Positions 1 to 58,900 of a DNA stretch of 64,000 nt are shown one piece after another; position 1 is the stretch's first letter; every line of letters begins with the position of its first letter. The notes below the pieces were generated by a model, which was not told the origin of the DNA, did not search any database, and saw only the letters and a list, made by a program, of their open reading frames with translations. The position numbers and the translations under genes were made by a program. The stretch is from Lepas anatifera (Eukaryota > Arthropoda > Thecostraca > Lepadidae): assembly GCA_034440635.1 (NCBI GenBank), contig JAOTON010001490.1:62001-126000 (forward strand), given 5' to 3'.

Positions 1-2
1 AG

Positions 3-1170
3 GTAGTATTGCATCGTGTGGGTAGGAATGTGTGCGTTTTTCTCCCTGGTATATGGCAGATTGGTGCGATTTCTTTTAGGCTGGTGGTGCGATAATTTTG
101 GATGGCTGGTGCGACTCGTCTGGCCTGCTGCCATACTTTGCAGATTGGCTGGGTCCCATTTGGTCTGCACGGACCCCTTGTCTGCTAGTGCCCATTTTGT
201 TCTGATCGAGCCCCTTGTGGTCTGCCCGGGCCTCCTGTAGTTTTCCCGGAACCCTTTTGGTCTGTCCGGGCCTCTGTGTGGCCTCTGCGGACCCCCTTTT
301 GTCCGTTCGGGGCCCCTTTTGTCTGCGCGGGCCCTCTGTGGTTTGCCCGGGCCCCTCCCAGTCTGCAAAGTATGGCACTTTTGGCGAGATCTCGTGGTGC
401 GGACACCCTTCAGGTGGTTCGAACTTTGGAGCAAACAAATGCCCACTTTTGCTGTATGGTGCGAGGGAGCTCAAATCAAACAGCCACAGAGGTCTGAGAA
501 GGGAGAAACTGGCAAAAACATCGAAATTTCCAGGTCAGTGAAATTTCTCACCAATGCTTGGTGTGAATTTTAGGCTGCTGGTGGTGCGAAAAATCTACAA
601 GGCTGGTGGGGACTCGTCGGGTCTGCTGCCATACTTTCCAGACTGGGGCCCCTCTGTGGCTAGCCCAGCCCCTGTGTTCTGCTCGGGTCCCTGTGGTCTG
701 CCCGGGTCCTTTCATCTGTCCAGGCCCCGTGTGGTCTGCCCGGGCCCGCTGCCCAGCCAGCAATTCCGACCGGGCCCAGAGCGGGCTGGGCCGGGCTCTG
801 CCCGAGCCCTAAGACTCATAGCTGAGCCACATAGACTCGGGCTGAGCCCGACATTAGGTCGGTGGATGACAACTTGCCCGAGCGGTAGAGCCCGGTCTTG
901 CTTGACCATGGGTTCTGCCCAGGCGCAGCGGAGCCGAACCTGGTCTGAGCCCATGTACGCGGGCTCTGCCCAGTCAAAGCCCAGCATATATCGGGCAGAG
1001 TCCAGCCAAATTGCTGGCTGTGTGTGGTCTGCTCGGGCCCCTTTTGGGCTTACCGGCGTCCTATGGTTTCTGGGTTCCTGTGGTCTGCCCGGCCCCTTTG
1101 GTGTGCTCAGGCCCTCTGTGGTCTGTCTGAGCCCCTTGTGGTCTAAGAATATCGTGCAGAAACTGAAGCT
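3..1170 (+). repeat. GC-rich degenerate repeat with dispersed unit R1
   Basis: Segment 3-150 (GTGTGGGTAGGAATG, CTCCCTGGTATATGGCAG, CTGCTGCCATACTTTGCAG) recurs in part at 548-640 and again at 5587-5750. Between these lie many imperfect copies of GTCTGCCCGGGCCCC-like units (140-360, 640-770, 1010-1150). All six frames are fairly open only because of composition; no protein is recognised. It may be a decayed satellite or a composite transposon. Confidence 0.6.
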
Positions 1171-2340
1171 GTTGTGTTAGTCGCGTATTTGCAGGAGTTC
1201 CTTATTTGTGAGCAGTTTCGTGCCCCAGGTAGTGTATCCGTGCTCCCTGTTGCCGAAACCGGCCCCCTGCCATGCTTGCGGGCCCCCTGTGGTTTTCCCG
1301 GGCAACGTGCGGCCGGTCCCATGCCTCCTAGAACATTCGGGGAAAAATGGATGGGGCGTGAGAAATTTTAGGCCCCCATTCCTTTTGTACTGATCCTATA
1401 TGAGGATTGTAAAGGGAAATAGGCAGTACCACCTATTCATAGTACCCCTTGACCGGTACCCAGTGTTGTTAAATGTCATGAACTGGCAAGGTGAATGGAT
1501 CAGAAAAAGGTGTCTTGATCATGTAACATAAATATCAGTATCCCCGCTGATAAAGGAATTTCGCACTTCGATCTCTACCTTCCATTTGTATAAAATTATT
1601 CGCGATAATGCGATTTCGTTCCAGGTGTGAATGTTAAAATGGTTGGACAGTATAAACATAAGTCGGGTGCATAAAAGCGTAAAACAAAGAACATTCAATA
1701 CCGAGGGGCTGCTCTGGCAAAACTACCCAAACTTTGTTCATTTTTCAGGTAACCTATGAATCTAGAATCTTCTTGCTAATTTTGCAAACTGTTATAAAAT
1801 GACCCCGATCATATTTGCATTAAATATCTAGCAACGTACGCGTCCACTTAAAGTAGTTCATATCACTACTATTTTTGGTACTTTGCAAGCTACGTTCATT
1901 TATCGACCGCAAAAATTAAAACCCAAATTTAAAACTAACTCGGAAAAGTGCAATGTGTATAGTTTCCAGCAAAACGGTAAAGTAAGGTTGTAATTCCAAT
2001 CCTTCTTTTCCTGATCATTATCTTCCTCGGCCAACCCACCAGCCGGATCCCGTTTGCTAAAAGACCCTCCAGCATCCATCCCTCCTGCGTCGTCCGGGGC
2101 TGATCCCGTTGTACCTCCGGAGGAGAGCATCCGCGTGGACGACGAAGACGGTAAGTAGGCACCTACTTGTCCAATATCCTTACATAGTTTGGCATCTCGT
2201 TCAAAAGATTGGGTCTTCTGACTACTTTTTGGGCTAAATAGTGCAAATCAGGAACAGTGACGAATAGCGCGCTAAAAATTGTTATTTAACCTTTGCAGTC
2301 AGTTTTCGACAACAAACGGTCGAAAATACGTTTTTTCGGT
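1171..2340. other. Non-coding stretch; one weak exon candidate
   Basis: Mostly AT-rich from 1400. The only gene-like signal is 2043-2150, after the pyrimidine-rich CCAACCCACCAG and before GTAAGTAGG, with one open frame ending PVVPPEESIRVDDEDG. No homologue is recognised. Nothing else is supported here. Confidence 0.3.
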
Positions 2341-2358
2341 CACATTTTCATTAAAAAA

Positions 2359-2414
2359 TACGGGCCCCCCATCATGTACGGGCCCCCCATCATGTACGGG
2401 CCCCCTTTCGAGCC
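2359..2414. repeat. 18-bp tandem repeat, about 2.5 units
   Basis: TACGGGCCCCCCATCATG is repeated twice with a third partial copy, next to the truncation point of the gag-protease element. The stop of that ORF is read from this repeat, not from retrotransposon sequence. Confidence 0.75.
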
Positions 2415-3892
2415 GGGTGCCCCCAATCGAAAACATAAAGTGGCGCCCCTGAGGGAAACGATGCAGGGATCGCACCAAGGGACTGGAGGGCATTTGCGGA
2501 GAGGTACACACCAGTCAGCTCGGCCACAACATACAACATTTCTACAGTGGAAGACGCTTTGTCACCAGAAGTGACCGATATGGATACAGGTAGTGCACCC
2601 CATACCGTGAGCCTCGTTTTGTTCGCTGTGAATAGCGTGATATTAGAAGCGAGGAGTACACGTCGGTTAATGTTCAGGTCACGAAGGATTTCAGGTCCGC
2701 AGCAGGTGACGGTGGCACCCGTGTCAGCGACTGCTGTGCAGGTGACCGGTGAGGGTGGCCGAGGGATGTGCCGACGGCTGGGATGGGGAAGACTCGCCAC
2801 GTCCAGGTGAACTTCCACTGGGAGGCAGTGGCTTGGTGGGTCACGGGCGGTGACCGATCCGCGGGCAGGTTCCAGGACGAATTTGGGGTCAAGCTCCCAC
2901 AGCTTGTGGCTAGGACTACCTCCTAGAGATATCTCGGCTGATGCTTCGCTCGAGGGCTGCTTGGGGCGGTCCCGGCTGAGGCATACGCTGGGCAGATGCC
3001 CCCGGCGGCCGCAAGAGCACACATGGGAATAGGCCTTGCACTGGGTGCGGCGGTCCAAGTGCGCCGCGTCTCCGCAATTTCGGCATTTCTTGCGGGCAGT
3101 CTGTCCTGCACTTGAGCTGGAAGCGGTACTGGCACGAGACCCAGTTGCCTGTTTCTGCTTCCGGTAAGAAGACTGAATGCGGCCCAGCTCCTCAGTCTGC
3201 ATGACCTGCTGACTGCGGTTGGCTACCTCCTTGGTGACAGCATATTTCTCAGCGGCAGCCAGAGTGAGAGGAGCGTGGGTGAGTAGCTCTGACTGCACAT
3301 CTGTGTCGCACAACCCAGAGAGGAACTGAAAGAGCACCATCTCCTCCTCGTTGCTCACCCATTGCTCACACATGCACTGCACATTTAACTTGCACTGCCA
3401 AGCTACCTCACGCAGCTTAGCTGCAAACTGTGCCACAGGCTGATCAGGATCCTGCTTTAGACGCTGCAGTCTGAGGATGTGGGCCAAACGGTTTTCTGGG
3501 CGAACTAGCAGGTCTGATATGTGTGTTAGAAGCTGAGGCTCAGTAAGAGTGGTGAGCTGGGCACCAAAGCGTGCAGCAGGTGGGGGAAGGGCCTGCAGGA
3601 TCGTATCTGGATTATCTCCTGAGAGTCCAGCGCGGCGCTTGTATGTCTCAATCTGCTGTGTGAAGACCCCCAGTGCAGTTGTTGTGACGGCACCATCGGC
3701 AGATACTTCCAGAGAGGGTAGTTTTGCTTTCTCAGGCGGAGCAGCAGCCGTGAGGGGGTGGGTAGCCATCTGGTGCATTTGCAGCAGCTGAATGGCAACA
3801 TGTCCATCAAGCTCTGGAGTCTGGAACTCGCAGTTGGGCCAGGGGCACGGCAACTGGATAGCAGACATCGCAGGAGGGGTAGAGGTAGCCAT
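2390..3892 (-). CDS. Gag-protease ORF of a truncated LTR retrotransposon
   Basis: A 500-codon open frame from ATG at 3892 (strong context, GCCATGG). Residues 16-40 hold a C2H2-like finger (CPWPNC, later H31 and H40). Residues about 140-220 have a capsid-like helical region with RLQRLKQDPDQPVAQFAAKL and VLFQFLSGL, typical of retrotransposon Gag. Residues about 270-304 hold a cysteine/histidine nucleocapsid motif (CRNCGDAAHL, then CSCGRRGHLPSVC). At about 390 is DTGATVTC, the aspartic-protease active-site signature, followed by a protease-like fold (ISVTSGDKASSTVEMLYVVA). No reverse transcriptase or integrase follows: homology ends near 2450, and the last residues are read from a neighbouring repeat. 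The frame is intact although the element is truncated. Ty3/gypsy is the likeliest class, not proven. It lies upstream of PSMD5 on the opposite strand. Confidence 0.82.
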   Translation of the reverse strand: MATSTPPAMSAIQLPCPWPNCEFQTPELDGHVAIQLLQMHQMATHPLTAAAPPEKAKLPSLEVSADGAVTTTALGVFTQQIETYKRRAGLSGDNPDTILQALPPPAARFGAQLTTLTEPQLLTHISDLLVRPENRLAHILRLQRLKQDPDQPVAQFAAKLREVAWQCKLNVQCMCEQWVSNEEEMVLFQFLSGLCDTDVQSELLTHAPLTLAAAEKYAVTKEVANRSQQVMQTEELGRIQSSYRKQKQATGSRASTASSSSAGQTARKKCRNCGDAAHLDRRTQCKAYSHVCSCGRRGHLPSVCLSRDRPKQPSSEASAEISLGGSPSHKLWELDPKFVLEPARGSVTARDPPSHCLPVEVHLDVASLPHPSRRHIPRPPSPVTCTAVADTGATVTCCGPEILRDLNINRRVLLASNITLFTANKTRLTVWGALPVSISVTSGDKASSTVEMLYVVAELTGVYLSANALQSLGAIPASFPSGAPLYVFDWGHPARKGART

Positions 3893-4380
3893 GGCTAACA
3901 CCAGATGAGAAGGAGCAGGATAACTTCAAGAGTTGATCAGTTGCCTCATAGCTGATCAGGCATTTCGAACCATGAAAATATCATCTGGTTTATATTGAAT
4001 GAGGCAACTGATAACTGCAAAGGAACAGGATGACAGTTAGGCAGACCTTATGATAACACTACACATGCTAGGTGCATTCATTAACACTACACATAGGTGC
4101 TCAGATAAGCTGGATGTAGATATTCGCATTGAAACGGCGAGAGGAGGAAACAGCACTGTCGGCAGGGTGCGGGTTAAAGGTCTTGCAGCAGCATTCATCA
4201 GTGGAGGGGTGCCACCCTCTCCCCCGGGAGAGCTTGGAAGCTAGAAGGGCTAGGGCTAGCAAAATACTTAATTGGAGATGCGAGAACTCTGATGATATAC
4301 ATTTTGGTAAAGTTTCGCTGACCGAGGGAGCGAATTGGGAGCAAATATTCAATTACTCGACAGACCTAGCGTAAAATATT
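3893..4380 (-). other. Leader side of the gag ORF with inverted repeat
   Basis: Upstream (on the minus strand) of the gag-protease ATG. ATCAGTTGCCTCAT at 3936-3949 and ATGAGGCAACTGAT at 3999-4012 form a perfect 14-bp inverted repeat around a 49-base loop. No LTR or primer-binding site was recognised. The rest, to 4380, shows nothing identifiable. Confidence 0.45.
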
Positions 4381-4499
4381 TTTTTCTCAAAAATTTCTCT
4401 GGCCTTGGAGCAAGAGATAGTTTGGCCCCCCTTCCAGTGCTTTCGGGGGGGGACATGGCCGGAATGCACAGGTTCCTGTCTAGTGCCCTCCCGGCTTAT

Positions 4500-4622
4500 A
4501 GCAGCATGGCAAAAAATGGTTCAAATATTTTCGATAGAGAAATGAATAACCTTCCCAACGGCATTTACCGTTTTTCGTTACCTAACGTGGTTATCGACAT
4601 CTTGGCAGGGGCGGGGGGAGGG
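4500..4622 (+). repeat. Fragment of the TTAA-type MITE 3' region
   Basis: CAACGGCATTTACCGTTTTT and the following CGTTACCTAACGTGGTTATC match the block at 58780-58840 and its inverse at 30735-30790, ending in the same G-rich run. Only this internal 3' segment is present; terminal inverted repeats were not found. It lies about 400 bp upstream of the PSMD5 start. Confidence 0.6.
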
Positions 4623-5020
4623 GTAGCTTAGACCAGGCTAATATCCCCGTCTATGCGCCTGTTGTCATTGGCCTTGCATCGCACCTGGAGGAAATAGAAA
4701 ATAGTTGGGGTTGTTCTAGAGGAGTTCTAGATATGCACCAAATTGCAACTGTCATCAAACAACAACAATAACAAAGTGCAGCAGCGTGGCGGCGGCGCGC
4801 GGGCGGAATTAAACACAGAGAAGCGAGGGAAGGAACGGATAGAGGAGCTGATTAGGAGCATTTTGGGATGCTCTGTGTTCTGATTTTACCTGTAGCCGGA
4901 CAGTGAACATAAGGAGGCATCTTAGATACTAGATAGGTGGTGATCATCAAAGTGTTCCAAATTTGCTGATATATCTGCTTACTTTTGGGGTAGAATTCCA
5001 GGCACTGAAAAATACATATA
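4623..5020 (+). promoter_or_regulatory. PSMD5: Presumed PSMD5 promoter and 5' UTR region
   Basis: Assigned by position only. It contains a short CpG-rich patch (GCGGCGGCGCGCGGGCGG, about 4789-4806) about 215 bp before the ATG, suiting a TATA-less housekeeping promoter. No initiator or TATA element was confidently identified. Confidence 0.35.
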
Positions 5021-52820
<47,800 letters not shown>

Positions 52821-55800
52821 GTCAGCCGCAGAACCTGTCAACACCATATAGACATAGTTGCTGAGGCGCCCTAAACCTCCAACAGCCACCCCCACCCCAC
52901 CTCAGCAACCGAGAGAGAATGGCACGCCTGCATGCTCGCTTTGACAGGTGCAGGTCAAAACACTGCCACGTTAAAGCTGCTCTCGTCGGTTAGTTGTGAC
53001 TGAACATACCCTCTGGTGTGTATCTTGCTCATCACTGAAAGCATTTTGGTATGCAGCAAAAAGCGTCCCAAATCGTATGTTCTGCACTAAAAAGGAAATA
53101 ACTGGGTTATGAAAGCCAATAGGAAGAGTCTCACTCACACCATCTAGAGAAAGGAAGCATTAAGCAACTCGAGATACAGGAAACCGGATGGAGGGGGAAG
53201 AGGCTGTCGCTTATTTTAACGTCAACATTTTTGTCGGAGTTCAGAGCCTTGTGCTTCGCGTGCCCTGGCGCTCAACACAAGGCTGCAAAGCTCGGCCACA
53301 AGATCAAAGCGGAGACGGCTCAGGGATAGTGTCCGAGTGCACTCTGGGCATTAACATAAATCACATGTCTTGTGTCTCATCTAGAGAGGGTGGATTGACC
53401 TTGCCAGAGTCCACGCATGATGTATCCTTGGCTGGTAACATATTTGTTGCCATGAAGTGTATTGCACAGAGGTTTAAAGGTACAACAGAGGTTATACGAG
53501 TATGTTTAAAAAGACACGACAGGAAGATTCACATCAAGCAAGGAAGTGCTAACGATTAAAACTTCCTCGCCGAAGTCCAGTGGCAGGCACCGCACGATAC
53601 ATCAAAGACCATACAAGAGGGCAAGCCTGAGTAAAAAGCAAAAGCATTAGAATAGTGACAGTAGGAGAGTGACAGGAAGAAGGTATAGGTAGCGTTCAGA
53701 GCGATGTGGTACTGACGAGACTGCGAGTCGGCGAGAGAGACGCGATACAGTACTAGATTGTGAGCGACGAAGCAAACCAGCTCGGGCGGTGAAGCAAATA
53801 ACGCGGCGACGAAGGGTCCGCAGCAGCGGGGGAGGGGGGGTTAACTTGCCGGGAAATCTACGGGACACGTGTTCACGCAAAGCAAAGGATTCAAGATTGC
53901 GACGGGGCCGGCTGGTGGGGACGTGGGAGCAGGCCGATAGCGGCGCGGCGGACGCTGTTCAAGTTCCTGGACGGCAATATGAATAGGCAATTTAGCAAAT
54001 AAAAAGGGCAATAGCAAATGAATATAGCGATATCTGTCAACATTTTTAGTTGTGGTAAAATTCAGTGGCGGATCCAGGACTTCATGGAGGGGGGGGTGCT
54101 TGGATCAGTCTCCGGCTGTGCATTTACTATAGGCACTCTGATATTTGGGGGGCGCTTGAGTCCCCTAACCCCCTTGTATTCGCCACTAGTGGAAGTTGCC
54201 TGCTCTTCAAGATATTTTGGATTCAGTTAGTTATGTTGGCTATCCTTATCCTTATTGATACTAAGCGTTTTGATCCTGTCATTTTCATTGCGTCGTGCCA
54301 CGATTTATTTCCTCTGGTGTTATCGCATATCCTCATGTGTTATCCTTTGCCTCACCGACGCCTAACAAAGTGCAAAATTAGATCTCGAACGACGTCAAAA
54401 TCTACCAGGATCTGCCGCGAATCAGCATGCTTGACCTGAAGGTAGCGGTGTGTAAGAGCCAGCTCTGGCGACCGGCATGGTTGTTACACTTGGTTGGTCC
54501 GGTCCGACACTTTCCCGGTGGTTGGGCCGACACGGGTGGCGCATCCATTCCTCCGGCCGGATGCAATGACAAGGAGTAGCCGTCGACCACCTGAGCCCTG
54601 GAACTGGCTCCGCTCCCGTAGGTATTAGGAACGGGGTGGGGGTGCGGCCACGCGTCTCATACCAGAGACTTGATCGATGGGCGCGTGACCAGGCTAGTAG
54701 TTTTTGTTGTGTTTTTTGTTTTTGTTTTATTCCGTGTAGGTTGCCTCATTATCCTCCATGCTACTTTTCTTTCTTATAGATTCTGTTATGCCGTATTATC
54801 CCTGTAACTTGCCTTTATCATTTCCATGCTAATAAGACGTAGCAGCTTGTTGGATATCTTCCCTGCTCTGCTCCCTGGAGGGCATTGGGTCTTAGCCTGG
54901 CTTCTAAACAACGCCGTAGGAACAGTTCCGTATTTTAATCCTATTGCTCTAACGCTTTAATATACAGTAAAGTTATGATAATGATAGTAAACTTATAAAT
55001 TACATTATGGGTCGAGGGGCGCGGGGCGGGCGCCCGCCGACCGTTCGGCCCGCGGCTTCTACGGCAGCTGGCTCGAAACCCTCCACGAGGGGGACGCCAT
55101 ATGACCCTGGCGTTGGGCGTTCAAAAAAATTATTATGGGTCGAGGAGTAGGGGGAGGGTGGGCCTTTAGTGTTATCCCCCTCATCTATAGATTAAGAGGC
55201 TGCTGAGCCGATTTCAAGGAAACAACCACTTTTGCGCTCATTGTGTGTGGTCTTCTCCTGAATTTTCATTTTATGTGCATAAAAATGTCTAAGAACATTC
55301 AAACGGCAGTATAGGTCACGTGAAAATGTTGCGCATTGGCTGACTGTTGTCTATTCATTTATTTACCGACTTCACTGCACCTGCGCAAATCTTCTAGAAA
55401 TAGTCTTTAGATAGACATGGGTTCCGGCTCAAAATTCAAGGTTGGATCCAGGAAGTTCGTAATATTGATGAGGCTGTTAGTTGCTTTGACGTTGAGGATT
55501 AATTGTTTGATACTTTAGGCGTGTGTTTGTATTCGAAGGATCCCAGGGGATTTTTAAGGTAGTGTGCGAGTTGGATTATGCCTTTTTGTGTAAAATTTGC
55601 GCGAGGGCGGATGTCGTGAAAAGGGAACAAGGGTCAGAGAACTACCAAAGCTAAGAAACATTTAGAAGTGCAAACACCTTATCGTTTGTGGTGTGTCCAC
55701 TACCCGGAAAAACCATCGGCAGGGCGTTGAGGCTTCACACCCACCCCCCCTTACCCCCGATCTACACTATAAGGGCCAATGCACGATATATGCTTACACG

Positions 55801-55831
55801 AAAAATTCTTCAGTTACGTTGACCTGACCCT
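52821..55831 (+). other. PSMD5: PSMD5 intron 8, first part: no recognised gene
   Basis: GT-AG donor at 52821. No exon matching the missing PSMD5 C-terminus was found. GTGGCGGATCCAGGACTTC near 54063 and a GGGGGGGG run resemble insert ends seen elsewhere, but no element could be delimited. Confidence 0.5.
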
Positions 55832-58800
55832 TTAACACGCATTGACGGGGGCGGGTACCCGCCCCCTCGGGTTTTTCGGAAATGGTAGAAAAACGGCGGC
55901 GCTACGCGCCGCCGTACTTGGTATTTCTTTTCTCTCATCATTTTACAACTTCTGTGAAAATTTTAAGGTTAGGTCATCTCAGGTCAGGTCACCAGTACAG
56001 GTCAAGTGACCCGACCTAAAAAAAGTTTAAGATAGCATAAGTCGGAGCAGGGTGAACTTATCCGATTGAAACTCATATCACATAATGGCCCCACCGAGTT
56101 CTCTAAAATATGTTCCGGTATTTTTGATATCGATGACCTAAGGCCAGATACGAGGCATGACCTCTCCATTGGAAATACATGGGAAAAATGTTTTTTTACG
56201 GAATAACTCAGTAACGGATGGCGATAGAGCATTTATTTTAGCTGCATTAGACTCGCCTGGGCTTTGCGGTTCTAATGATATGCATTTTATATAATTTGAC
56301 CCCGACCTGACCTCAGGTCAGGTCAAGTCAAATCCTTGATTTGACCTAGCAAGGTCAAATTATATATCATTCGATTCGGCGTGCTAAGAGGATTCATATG
56401 GTTCAAGTCGTTTTGCTCTATATTTTTTTGTTCAGATGTAATGGCCGAAAAACTGAATTTACATGTTATCCCTATGACGGGCATGTTTGGACCTCTCGTG
56501 ACCTTAAATGTGACCAATGACCCAAAATAGGTTTTGCGCTAGGGTGTCGAGTGGAAAATTCAGCTCGGAATGTATGGCGAGTGAGTGGAAAATTCCCCTC
56601 AAAATGTTTGGCGGAGTAAAAATTTCCAATTTGGGCACTCAGGTAGTGAACTCTCAGAGCCCTTGTTTGAACTGAGGGATGGATATTTCATTTAATTTTC
56701 TCAAACTAAATATTTTTAAATCGTCCCCAAGCAGCATTGTTTGACCATTACCATGTGAAAAATTTGGGTTAAGCAGGTAAATCTTTACCAACTGAAGCCT
56801 CCTGATGCAGTCTCCAATTTTCTTTAAGGAATTGGTGAATTTCCACAAATAAAAAACTTTTTGGGGGCCTCTGAGACCAACCTTTGGGGGAAAGAACTCT
56901 GGGAGCCAAGAAGACTAAAATTTGTGTGATGAAGATCAACTCTTGGGGGGCTTCCCTAGACCAACTCTTGTGCCCCTCCTCTCCTCTCCCACACGACCAG
57001 CTCTAAAGGGCCCCTGAGACGAATTATCGGGGCCCCCTTAGACCAACTCTGCAGAGGGGGCCTCCGAGACTGGCAGGTGGTGAAAAATGAAAAAAGGATT
57101 TTTTTCATGCAATACCTAGTGCCAAAATTAATTATCTAAGCATACACTGTATAGTTTTTCTGTCCGGGACAACGCCCCTCCTACACCTATACCTATAGTT
57201 ATCGGAATTTTGGAGGTCACTCCTGACCTCAATCACTGCACCTCGCATACACCTATGCTAGGGCCCAGTAGAGCCTTGGTTTACACTTAACTAACCCAGA
57301 CGAAACTACAAACTTTCTATCATGGCAGTAAACTCTTCCAGACTCTTGCTAAAAGTGTCTTTTCTTTACCTGTCAATCCCCCTGCTCCTCTTCACATATC
57401 TACTCACCTTCATATGAATATTCTGCTTTCTATCAATCTAATCGAAGCTACAGCCTTCTTTCTGTTGTTTATTCCTTTCGTCTACAATCAGCCAGGTGCG
57501 GCGGGTTGCGACAGCGTCAGAGCGACTACTACTTTAAATTTCTGATCGCTTGCCGCTTGCCGGTCGCATGAGCTACATAATTTGCATTTCAAAAATTGCT
57601 CTAAATTAATTTTCTAAATGCTTATAGACTAGAAAATTATACAACTAAAAGCACACCAAGAGGAAGACTAGCAATTTTTTATCAATAACGAATAAGAAAC
57701 CGGCCTTTCAAAAAGCCTAAAGACGCTGCTTTTATTTACTAGATGTAAAGACGGCGATTTGGTAAGTCCACGCCGTAGACCAGCCATACAAAAAAGCGCC
57801 GATGTTTGAAGGGTAACTGGATGCATTCTTGTTGCCCAAAAAAATCATTTAATGAAAATGTAGAGTTTCAATGTATTCAAGTACCGGACACTTTCAGTTC
57901 AACTTAAATACCAGCGTATTTATGCCTAGGGTGTCGTAGGGTGTCGTGAGTGGATTTGGGTGTCACAGGGCGTGGACGCAGCAATGAAGGGCTGATATGG
58001 ATAAAAGTTATTTTCTTCGCAATAAATGGTCAATTTTCTACGATACAAAGTCAAAAAAATATGCTGCATAGCATACAAATTTCAAGATAATTACTTTTAA
58101 CAACAAGATGACCAGAAATGTTTTTTTTACTATTCTCGGTACCAGAAATACAAAAACAACTTTTCAAGGACGTAAGCCTAGAAATCATGTGCACAGATAA
58201 ACTGTTTTCCAGAAATGTATCGTTCAAAGCTGTCAGCTCATTTTTTGGCAACACAAGGCTAGGGTGTCTAATTTTCCACTCACCAATTTTGTGAGTGGTG
58301 GAATTTAGTGGCGGTGTTCGCCCATTGGAACTTTCTCCGGTGGGACAGGGGGCACTGAGCGTCTTGCCCGCGCGAGAATTTCGATTCAGTTCTTCCACTG
58401 AAATCGGTGGAGATAAGGATGCCAGGTATAATTGGCCAGAAAAATAGAAATCGCCAGATTTTCTTGCAGAAAAGCGAAATAAGCCAATAAGAGCCGAGTT
58501 AATTTGGCGATCTTCTAGTCGATTCTGCTGCTCTCTTTTTCCAGTGGACGCTGGTAGAGGAGGCAATGGAACTGGCCTTTGTACTAAGTATTGTTGAGTA
58601 AAATTCAATAGTAGTAAGTATTGTTGGAAAGGAGTGGAAAATTCAGCAAAAAAATATAAAAGTGAGTGGAAAATTCTGCTTGACTGGGTGTCGTTCTGCA
58701 CCCAGCACCCCAGGTTTTGGGACACTGAATGTGGCCTGACAAAAAAATGGTCCAAATGTTTTCGATGGAGAAGTGGATGGGCAGCCCAACGCCGTTTACC

Positions 58801-58900
58801 GTTTTTCGCTACCTACCGTGGTTCTCGAGATCTTAGGGGGGCGGGTACCCGCCCCCGTCAATGCGAAGGTGGCTCAGACCCCCGTCAATGCGCGTGCTAA
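55832..58900. mobile_element. TTAA-type MITE interrupted by a hAT-like element
   Basis: The left end starts TTAACACGCATTGACGGGGG, then a GGGCGGGTACCCGCCC palindrome and a GC hairpin at 55893-55915. The right end is its inverted partner: CCCCCGTCAATGCGCGTGC then TAA at 58900. Without the nested 2.2-kb insertion the element is about 850 bp. An uninterrupted relative lies at 30644-31547 on the other strand, which shows where the insertion occurred. AGGTCA sites are dense (11 counted in 55975-56350), including 10-bp arms GACCTGACCT and AGGTCAGGTC around one base at 56304-56324. Confidence 0.8.
56515..58727 (-). mobile_element. hAT-like non-autonomous transposon, copy B (2.2 kb)
   Basis: Starts CAATGACCCAAAATAGG and ends GGTTTTGGGACACTG, an imperfect inverted terminus of the CAGTG type seen in hAT elements. 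It is flanked by 8-bp near-identical duplications AATGTGAC (56507) and AATGTGGC (58728). The undisrupted host element at 30644-31547 has only one such site. Subterminal GAGTGGAAAATT motifs recur at both ends. It shares most of its length, about 93% in the stretch I compared, with the inverted copy at 47599-49483. It has about 340 bp extra near 58300-58640. No transposase was recognised. Confidence 0.72.

Noticed and set aside
58051..58755. Minus-strand frame of 234 codons inside the hAT-like element
   Set aside because: No transposase motif, and it spans an insert missing from copy A, so conservation is absent.
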